Shown here piece after piece: positions 56,253-64,000 of a DNA stretch of 64,000 nt. The stretch's first letter is position 1; the number at the start of each line of letters is the position of its first letter. The stretch covers positions 186,001-250,000 of the forward strand of contig NW_026570370.1 in assembly GCF_019649055.1 (NCBI RefSeq), given 5' to 3'. The position numbers and the translations under genes were made by a program. The stretch is from Paramacrobiotus metropolitanus. Lineage: Eukaryota; Tardigrada; Eutardigrada; Parachela; Macrobiotidae. Below the pieces are notes generated by a model. It was not told where the DNA came from. It searched no databases and was given only the letters and a program-made list of their open reading frames with translations.

Positions 56253-56464
56253 TGTTACGTGCTTGTTTCGTAAAGGCGCGGATGTTACTGTGAGCTTTAA
56301 TGATAGTAATAAGCTAAAGGATACAAATGTCAGCCGGCGCTTTATAAGCTGAGCTGAGTTCCAAAACACATATAAATAGATTAGGGCAGGCGCAAGAACG
56401 ATACTTCTATGATGTACATATAAGGAGACATTATTATTAGTTAAGCTAATGTATACTCGTAGCA
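56253..56464 (-). repeat. 5' LTR of the gypsy element
   Basis: 212 bp; differs from the other LTR by one G/C and one A/G change. Confidence 0.93.
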
Positions 56465-56868
56465 GTATTTTGTAAGACACAGTATTATAGCATGGCTAGC
56501 CGTTTCATCGCGCCCAGTGTAGAAAACTGCGGTATGTACAGTTTATTCATCACTTGCCACGCAGTCAGCAGTAGCACGCGCTGCCGGCTGCACTGTCACA
56601 AATGCCGGTATGTATAAAAATGCCGCGAGCAGCTCGCTGCTGTAGCACTATCGGGAACGCTTGAAGTGCTGTCTGTATATATACAGGTAATAATCGCGCA
56701 CAGACGCTGTAAAGCAGCACTGTTTCTTCACAGTTTATAACGATCGCAGTGCAAACGCAGTCTTTACTTCGGTCCCTTAATCACTTACAGGAGACGCGAA
56801 GCTGTTTGGCAGGCCTTCTTCTGTAAATACCAAAAACGGCTCAGCGCTCTGCCGGTTCTGCGAGGGAA
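56465..56868. other. Upstream flank of the dead F-box gene
   Basis: Contains a TATATATACAG run near 56679 and no open frame. It probably includes the old promoter. Confidence 0.35.
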
Positions 56869-59138
56869 CTGTATCTGTATGAAGATATTAAACGATCGAC
56901 GTATGTGTGGAATGCGGTGGATGTGGAGGTTGAATGACTCTTGCAGCACGGACATGTAATTGGACTGAAAAAGGTCCAGAGACGCCGGCCGCGTCTAATT
57001 ATTGATTTCGGTTGTCAGTCTCAGCAGTCGACTCTGGCGGATTATGGGAAGGTTTTCGATTGCTCGCAACAAGCAGAAGATAATGCCGACTATCAGAATC
57101 CCCTACTCACCAAGGTGGCGCTTCTGTGCACCCATCCCGACCAGCCATGGAAATGGTATCCCGTCAATGTAGTTAAGGGCCAGATTGCGGAGGGTAAATA
57201 CGCTTTGGTGGAGGCAATGCTTGGCCCGCATCCCGTCCGCGAACTGTTGCCCTCCATTCAAATTCGACCGCGTCTATCGCTCGAGGCGCTCGAAATGAGA
57301 ACTCTGCAGCCCGGTCATTTCCAAATTAGAACATGCAGCGCTGCCAGAAAAAACCGGCAGAAGCGGAAGCACAATAGGCCAGCCAGATTCCCTCGTGGGG
57401 ATGTTGAGCGGATATCACGTGCTTGCTTGTTGTTATCGGGTTTGGATGAGACTGTTCGCTACCTCCAACGGAAGCCTCATAAGTCGCTGACAACAAGCGA
57501 CGCAGTAAGTCTGCAGTTGTTTTCCGCGCATTTCTTTGTGCAAAATTTTTTTTATATCACTAATACAGGCATTTGAATAATAATAATTGTATTATTTCCG
57601 TCGAACTACCAGTACAACAGACCAGCTGAGCAAAAACCCGTCGACAAAACGGAATATTTCTTCGTTCAAACGATGAAACCAAGTTTTGTGCGACAGAGGC
57701 GTACTAACTCTTACAATACATATACACGCTCTGTACGGATTCAAGTTCACGCGGTTACGCTCTGGCCTTTGAGTAATAGTATTCCTTTGACGGAAATCAT
57801 GCTGTCCCAAAATCTTTTTTCAAAGCTGCAAGATAAAAAAGCTTTTGCAAATGCAGCGCTGTGTTTAATGTAGGTGCAACTACGGTTGGAACTGGAGAAA
57901 CGGCTGACCCTGGAAGCCGACTCCGAGTTGCAGCTAACGACGAACGAAGCCGACTCGGACGGCATCAGTCTGTCGCTGCCACCGGAACTGTTGACTGAGA
58001 TCTTCCTCTCACTGGACACCATCGAGCGGCAGCGCTTGCGGCGTACCTGCTGTCTGTGGGAGGAGATTCTCACGTCGCCTGTACTGGCTCAAGACGTAAG
58101 ACAAGACTCAAGACATTCGCAACCCGGCTTTTCCGGCCGGGTGGCGAATGACTGGAGCGCGGATTTCGCATTGCACGGCTGCATCATCAAGTGCATGACC
58201 GCCGCTACGCGAACTGTCTGTCTGCGCGACAGAAAAGTGGAACATGATAATAGCATGGAGCAGGAGCGCTGCCTGGCGGCCGGTCAGGCGATGGTATCAA
58301 TCTAAGAAGCGCTGGAAGCAACCGGTGCCGGTCTGCACCGGTTGATCCTCTATCAGCGATCGATATCCATCAAAACGTTCGATCGCACCTTGCTGGAGCA
58401 TTTGGACAGCGTCGTCGTTCTATATTCCAGCTTGGCGACCTGTTGTAAGCGAGTCATTTGGAAGGACTATGAATTACACTTTGATGATGCGCAGATGGAA
58501 ATCCGCATTCCCTGTGCCGTCCTCGATTTGCGCCATGTCGATGCGGCACAAATTTGGGATTGTTTGAACAGCACCTCACTAGCAGCGATCCGTTGGACAT
58601 GGAGGTTCTGGAGTATGTGACCAATGAATTTATTGCCAGGAAGGTAACCAATGTCTTCGACAAGCTGGTCGAGGCAGTTCTGGTGAGTGGTCTCTTATCT
58701 GAAACCTGTTGTTTATATCGCAGCCGTGTCATAGGTAGTGTGACGTAATGTCACAACTTCACAATAATCACGGGGAACCAAGGGATTTCCATGCCTCTGG
58801 ACATGATAGGCGCAAAAAAACACGAGTAATTCAGAATTTGCAGCTCAAAATCAGAGACTAACAAACAGACTGTAAAAGCTGAAAATTCATGCAATAATAG
58901 GGCATTTGTGTGGAGATGAACCAATGGCATATACAGTTATTGAAATCAATACCGCTAACCCTGTTATTTCCTGTAGCTGCTGGACGCGTTCCAAAGGCCA
59001 GACCCGCATTCCTCCGGGCGCTGTTATCGTCAGCAGTGGTCGTTGGCAGATCTGGACAGCTTGGATGTGAGGAAACTGAGCAAGTTCTGTCAGTATGCGT
59101 GGGCTGCTTTCATTTCAAGATTGGACTTCGTGTCTTAG
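56869..59138 (+). pseudogene. F-box protein gene, dead paralogue of the gene at 61520
   Basis: The first exon (56869-57504) aligns with 61520-62143 from LYLYED to SDA before GTAAGT. CTG stands where the paralogue has its ATG, and TGA at 56935-56937 replaces a Gly codon. Exon 2 starts at 57874 and contains the F-box-like core LPPELLTEIFLSLDTIERQR and RRTCCLWEEIL. A stop at 58303-58305 and a frame change near 58550 follow, before KVTNVFDKLVEAVL and a GTGAGT donor at 58683. The last exon (58977-59138) reads LDVRKLSKFCQYAWAAFI and stops. F-box proteins recruit substrates to SCF ubiquitin ligases. Four lesions make this a pseudogene with its splice sites still readable. Confidence 0.85.
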
Positions 59139-61519
59139 ACTTTGTATCTTAGAATGGGGTTAGCAATTGCTGTGCAGCGTGCGGTATGACAATTATTAAA
59201 TTCAAAAGGCGCAATGGATTCGCTTTCTTTCAGTATGCTTTTGTCAGTTCTGTAATACCGTTTCGCAATATCTGTTCTCAGTCAGTTGCAATTATGGGAA
59301 ATGTGAACGATTTTCCCGCATTTCGTGATTGATCTTGTACCTGATTACTGGAGGACGCTGAAGACCTTAACCGTTCCTGTTTGCGTCATTTCAGATTCGC
59401 AGTGAAAAATCAAAAATGCACACTTGAATACAAGGATTACGAGGCTTGGCATTTATTACATCCAGGCGAAAATGAATACACGTATGTGGCCGGCAAAACT
59501 GTTAACATGTTACTATGTGAATGGTATACTACTAAAGATATAATACTAAAATAATACTATGGCTTTTTTTATATGGCTCCCGGATATGTTGAATGGCTGG
59601 GATACATTCAGCACAACGATAATTTTATCGTTAGTCCCCGAAAGCTCTCACGAATCACTACCGACATATATCTGTACATGTACTTACGTACCGGTAAATG
59701 CGGCGACTTGTCTGCACGGGCCAAGGTAACAAAATGCCATTCCCAGTTTACAACAGTTTAGCTCATTGGTGAAACGTGTAAAGATGAGACGCACGTACAG
59801 GACTCGGTAGTACTTGGTACATCTTCAAATTAACGTGAAAAGTTACCGGTCCAATCTCAATCTATCACACGAGTATTTACTAAGCTCATAACTTATTTCT
59901 GTTTTATTAGATATGCCGTTCGCCAGTTATTTAGCTTAATGTTGGTACTCATTAATTAATTAACAGATAATTTATTTTTTCAATTATCATGTGACATATG
60001 GTAGTATTTAGAAATTAAACTTCGGTTGGTCAGAAGCTTTATGCACCGGCAAATAGATAATCGTTTCCCTGATTATATTATAATGTTTTTTTCGAGTGAT
60101 ATAGGAACAATAACAATAAAAAGACTTTCTGGTCGAACAGCCATTCAACAATATGGCTGACCGTGCACAGTTTGGTGCACAAGTAACTTGGCGCAGCCCA
60201 TTCCGACCCTGCTACATACCGACCGGAAGTTGCAAATGTTTTCAGTTTTAAATTCAGCAATGAGTCTGTGGACGATGAATTAATGCGCACAAGCTAACTA
60301 CAACCAGGGCCTATCAAATGGAAACAGATTCGAGTAAATCGGACTGTAACAAAGTTATGTACGAAGTAATTTGCTCCATGTCGCACAGGCAACCACCTTT
60401 CCCACACTGTAGAAAAGCGCTGCTGTCATGCCGAAGTGGTGCAATTTGCACCTAGCCTTCAAATTTTAAACTACTGCAGATAAATTTTGAAAAAATTAAT
60501 TTAAGTTCGATAAATTATTGTTAATCTATGGTATGAATTTCAACTTCCACAAAAAATTCCTGGATACCCCGGGCATTGCCAGGTTAATGAGATTATACGA
60601 GAACGGTTCGGGTGGTCCCAGTACGGGCGATTTTTAGAAGCAAAACTTAACAGTAGTGTTTCTGAAAATGCATCAAACCGGCAGTCTGCATACATTGTTC
60701 TTTGCTATCTCAGAAGAAGGTTTTCAGAAACCATTGTGCCATTTCCGCCCCCTATGAACTGCGTTTGAGTTTTTCACCCAAAAAATTCCATTCCTTATTT
60801 GACCACCGAAATTTCCTTTCCCGTTTTGACCAAAAAACATTCCTTCCTTTTGATGACCATGAAATTTCCTTCCTTCTTTATTCCGTTCTCTTTTTGACCA
60901 AAATACAGTACATTCCTTCCTTTATTAGTTTATTTATTCCCTCCTCTTTTCGACCTTGGCCGCTGCGCGCACCCATCCTTGGCCACCGCATCCATCATAT
61001 TCTTCTGAGACGGCAAAAGCACAGCCAGAGCAAGCCCAAGACCGAGGAAGATGGCAGAGTAAATAAATTAAATTAAGTAATTTTCTTTAAGTTTTTGTAC
61101 AATATAGAAGTGTAACCAGGTCAGAAATCAATTGACAACAGGGAGAAAAGTGCTCGTAATACTTGCCGAAAATATCTGGACAGCGGTACGCAATGAACGA
61201 ATGTAATAGTGGATAGCGGACAAGCCACATGCGCCCCAGTCAGTGGTTACGTTACAGCCACTGTCAGCCAGTGGGATCAGCGCCAAGCGCTGATCTGGCA
61301 CATGCGTAGAAAACAAGATTGCTCTTCACTCAGAACATTTCGTAGTTCCTAGATACTCATTTTTACATGATAGGGCCCAAGGTATGCTTGCCTGTTTTCT
61401 TCGGGTTCACGACTTAAAAACTTACTATCAAATTATCTTTGGCAGACTAAAGACTGTCACAGCACGAGCTTCTTTGCTTTCTGTCACGGCCTCACAATCA
61501 GAGACTTCGATAGTTGAGA
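59139..61519 (+). other. Intergenic region between the F-box paralogues
   Basis: A possible exon-like frame (about 59396-59550: EYKDYEAWHLLHPGENEYTY) follows an acceptor-like TTTCAG but matches nothing I know. At about 60765-60940 a pyrimidine-rich run repeats TTTGACCAAAA and ATTTCCTT motifs. The rest shows nothing. Confidence 0.35.
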
Positions 61520-64000
61520 ATGTATCTGTACGAAGATGGTGAACGGTCTGTGTATACATGGAACGCTGTGGACGTAGAGATTGACGGTCTGCTACAGCAC
61601 GGCCACGTTATCGGCCTGGAAGAAACCCCAGGAAGTCCGCCGCGCCTGGTTGTCGATTTCGCGTGCCCGACACAGCGATCCGTGCCAGTGGAATACGAGA
61701 GGGTTGTCGCCTGCTCCGCCGATCACTACCGTCTTACACCCGCGGGATCCGATGTGGAGGTGCTGCTGTTCGAACACCCCCATCGTCCCTGGAAATGGTT
61801 TCCCGGGACAGTTCTCATTGACAGCTTTACGTACTTAAGTAGATGCGCCAAGCTGGTAGAGGTGCAGACAGATGGACATGGTATGCGCGAGCTCCTTCCC
61901 AGGCACCAGGTTCGCCGCCCTTTTTCCTTGGAAGAAATCCAACAAAGGCGTCTTCAACCGGGACATTTCGTACTGCGAACGTGTGGTCTGCCCGACGGTT
62001 TTTGGGCCTTGAAGCGGTCGTTGACAGAACAATGGATCAAGGAACTTCAACACGAGTTCCAGCTCTGGGTGACATCCATTCTCAGTGGGGAAATGCACTA
62101 CCTGCAACAACGCGACGTTCGTCCCTTGACGGCTGAAGATGCAGTAAGTGGGAAATTTGAAGGGGTATCGGGTATCCCCGCGTCAAAGCACACCCGTAAC
62201 ACTGAGTTAAAAAAAGTTCTGAAAAAAGGGTACATTGGGAAGTTTTTTTGGCGACAATTCTACGTATTACTACCCTCATTGGTGCGAGTTTCACCAACCC
62301 CCCTCGAAACCAGCGTTTCGCTCGCCACTTTTAGGGTTGTTAATTTAAGTTATTTCGGTTCCGTCTATTAATTTTAGCATCATGGAGTTGGCAAAGTTCT
62401 TAAAAACCTCAAAATAATTGTTATGAAAAATGTTTTAGTCAAGCAGGAACTTGTAAGTATAACGGGTTGTCTGTTGAAATTTTTCTCGATCTATCGTTTG
62501 ACACGTCGGCCATGGGAGCGATCCAAATCGTTCTAGCCGTGATAGTTGCAGTTATGAATGACAAAACTTCCATGTAAAGAATGCAACGTTTTCCTTACGC
62601 AATTGCGCACTTTATTTTGAAGAAACTTCAACTTAACTTGTGAACTTAAAGAGGGGGCAGCGAAATTGACATACCTATCTGTACCCTAGCCAATATACCA
62701 CGGACTAACTGTTGAGCATCTAAGGCGATCATCCTTTCGATGCGAAAAGCTGGCCCTGCAAAAGCCCCGCGAGCGTTAGCGGGTTTGATGCTGCTATTGG
62801 CTATCGTGCCTCTGTACTCGAAGGAGCTTGGTGACCGAACGCTTGAGCAAGCGTCTTTAACAACAGGTCATCCCATGTAAATACAACCCTGTGATGGCCT
62901 CCTAAGAGTAGGTAGTTGCCAGAACAGCCGTATGTTTCCGGTTAGTCTGCTTCTAAACAGCTAGTTTTAAGCACTCCCCTCCCGAGCCATATATAGATCC
63001 ACTCGGATTCTTAATAAAGTTTTACCAAAATGAAGTTTGTTTTCTGAACTGATTGGTTCTCATATTCGAAACGTCGGTTGTAACCGGCAGATCTATCGAC
63101 CTGTTCACTGTGGCGAGCCCGGCAGGAAAGTGGTTTTCCTCCCATAGATCTGCCGAACTGCTCCCACAGTTCTGACGACCCGACCCTTTCCTGCCGGGCT
63201 CGCCAACAGTCAGCAGGTCTATGGATCTGCCGGCTACAGTCGCGCTCATAAATTCGCAACATAAGCGATACAGGACATTGACAGATTTTCAGGAACAGAG
63301 TTACGTAATTACAGAATTTTAGATACCCTGCGCTATTTGATAGAAGCGAGAGTATATTCCAGACTGATCGAAAGGCGATCAAATCCGAAGTTTTTCAGGC
63401 TATTTATTTCATTGAAACAGGAGAGATGCTTAAAAAACGAGCGACGGAACTTCCGACACGAGCTTAAGCGCTTGCGTTCTAAAGATGTTGAAAAAGTGCT
63501 CGACGAGCCCCAGGACGAAACACGATTCGACGCCGGCAGTCGCGGTTTGCCGTTTGAAGTGCTGAAGGAGGTCTTCCATTCACTGGACACCATGGACCGA
63601 CAGTGCTGCCGACGCACCTGTCATCTGTGGGAAGCCTTGCTCTCTACCGCCGAGCTGCGCGCCGAGGTTCGTGTGTCGTTGGCACGAATAAGTTTTTGGT
63701 CACCACGAATTCAGTACGCGGTATTCGGCTGCATCATGAAGCACATCACGCCGGCCACCCGCACCGTCGTTGTTTGTCAGCATTCATTGGAGAGCGTCGA
63801 TCTGCAGCGGTTCAGGTATGACGATCAACCGTTGACCTTCCTTGAGAAAACGTTGAATGACGTCGGCGTCCGTATCGACCGTTTGATCCTGTACCGGCGA
63901 ACGACAACCATCAACTTCTATTTAAATGAGCCGTTGAAACTGAGAGTGATGTTTGCGATGATAGCCGCTCAGCATACACGGCTAGCGTCCTCTTGCGGAC
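61520..64000 (+). CDS. F-box protein gene, intact in the window, 3' end beyond edge
   Basis: ATG at 61520 is chosen because the in-frame triplet at 61514 is TTG. Exon 1 (61520-62143) has MYLYEDGERSVYTWNAVDVE, HGHVIGLEE and RPWKWFPGTVL, an N-terminal region shared with the dead paralogue and of unknown fold. It ends at a GTAAGT donor, phase 0. The intron is 1277 bases. Exon 2 starts at 63421 after TTCATTGAAACAG, also phase 0, and is open to the window end with no stop. It contains the F-box-like LPFEVLKEVFHSLDTMDRQ and RRTCHLWEAL, then FGCIMKHITPATRTVVV, the start of a substrate-binding region. By family role it would be a substrate adaptor of an SCF ubiquitin ligase. The targets are unknown. 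Confidence 0.8.
63079..63238. repeat. 160-bp palindromic element in the F-box gene intron
   Basis: TGTAACCGGCAGATC at the left is mirrored by GATCTGCCGGCTACA at the right. The arms of about 50 bp share GGCGAGCCCGGCAGGAAA. The centre carries another CCATAGATCTGCCG block. It looks like a small foldback MITE; no coding. Confidence 0.85.

Larger units (their letters stand above)
50546..56464 (-). mobile_element. Ty3/gypsy LTR retrotransposon, nearly complete
   Basis: 212-bp LTRs at both ends differ at two positions. On the minus strand the order is 5' LTR, primer-binding site (TGGTGGCTCCAGGGCC, three bases after the LTR), gag in two overlapping frames, protease, RT, RNase H, integrase, a purine tract (AAGAAGGGAAG), and the 3' LTR. 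RT before integrase marks Ty3/gypsy. No envelope frame is present. The 5919-bp element has at least two frame breaks and one stop in pol. The bases next to the LTRs (ATTAC on the left, GTATT on the right) do not match. Confidence 0.93.

Noticed and set aside
60702-61076. A 124-codon plus frame.
   Set aside because: It reads through pyrimidine-rich low-complexity sequence with repeated TTTGACC and ATTTCC words; no real protein features.
62697-62900. Possible structured RNA gene in the F-box gene intron.
   Set aside because: Short complementary words exist, but no tRNA, 5S or snRNA hallmark could be aligned.

Overview
The window looks like invertebrate animal DNA. It has GT-AG spliced genes, expanded families of rhodopsin-like receptors and F-box proteins, a MACPF gene, and many transposons of animal type. 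The family mix suggests a tardigrade (Hypsibius-like), but this is inference from gene content and no marker gene proves it. No bacterial operons, rRNA or convincing tRNA were seen.

Layout. 1-2.6 kb holds decayed fragments: a protein kinase, a kelch-repeat gene, the 3' part of a receptor, and a possible transposase piece. 4.9-6.1 kb (minus) is a receptor split by a 312-bp 'intron' made of two long hairpins. 6.6-7.1 kb and 31.2-31.8 kb (minus) carry two copies of a retroelement nuclease domain. 12.45-14.14 kb is a long foldback element with a complete gag-only LTR element inside it. 16.48-17.35 kb and 23.1-23.7 kb are two non-autonomous hAT-type elements with 8-bp target duplications. 19.6-23.1 kb is a broken Helitron replicase/helicase, followed at 23.76-25.4 kb by an apparently intact six-exon gene for an RPA-like single-strand DNA-binding protein. 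26.5-30.6 kb is a mosaic of dispersed and tandem repeats. 32.3-33.3 kb and 34.3-35.7 kb are two rhodopsin-like receptors, the first with a frame break and the second intact over four exons. 36.28-37.54 kb is a pogo-like element. 40.2-44.1 kb is a tyrosine-recombinase (DIRS/Ngaro-type) retrotransposon. 45.0-48.2 kb is a double-MACPF gene with late stop codons. 50.5-56.5 kb (minus) is a young Ty3/gypsy LTR retrotransposon with a damaged polymerase. 56.9-59.1 kb is a dead F-box gene, and 61.5 kb to the window end is its intact paralogue.

The host genes with the best case for being functional are the receptor at 34.3-35.7 kb and the F-box gene running off the right edge; the RPA-like gene is also intact but may belong to the Helitron. 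Three broken genes have a recognisable relative in the window (receptor 3' copy against the 34-kb receptor, hairpin-split receptor against the 32-kb receptor, F-box pair), which points to local duplication followed by decay. The transposons show precise insertion signatures: 5-bp TGCAC, 8-bp CGCGGGCT and ATCCGACT, and TA. Several are nested, so their relative ages can be read.
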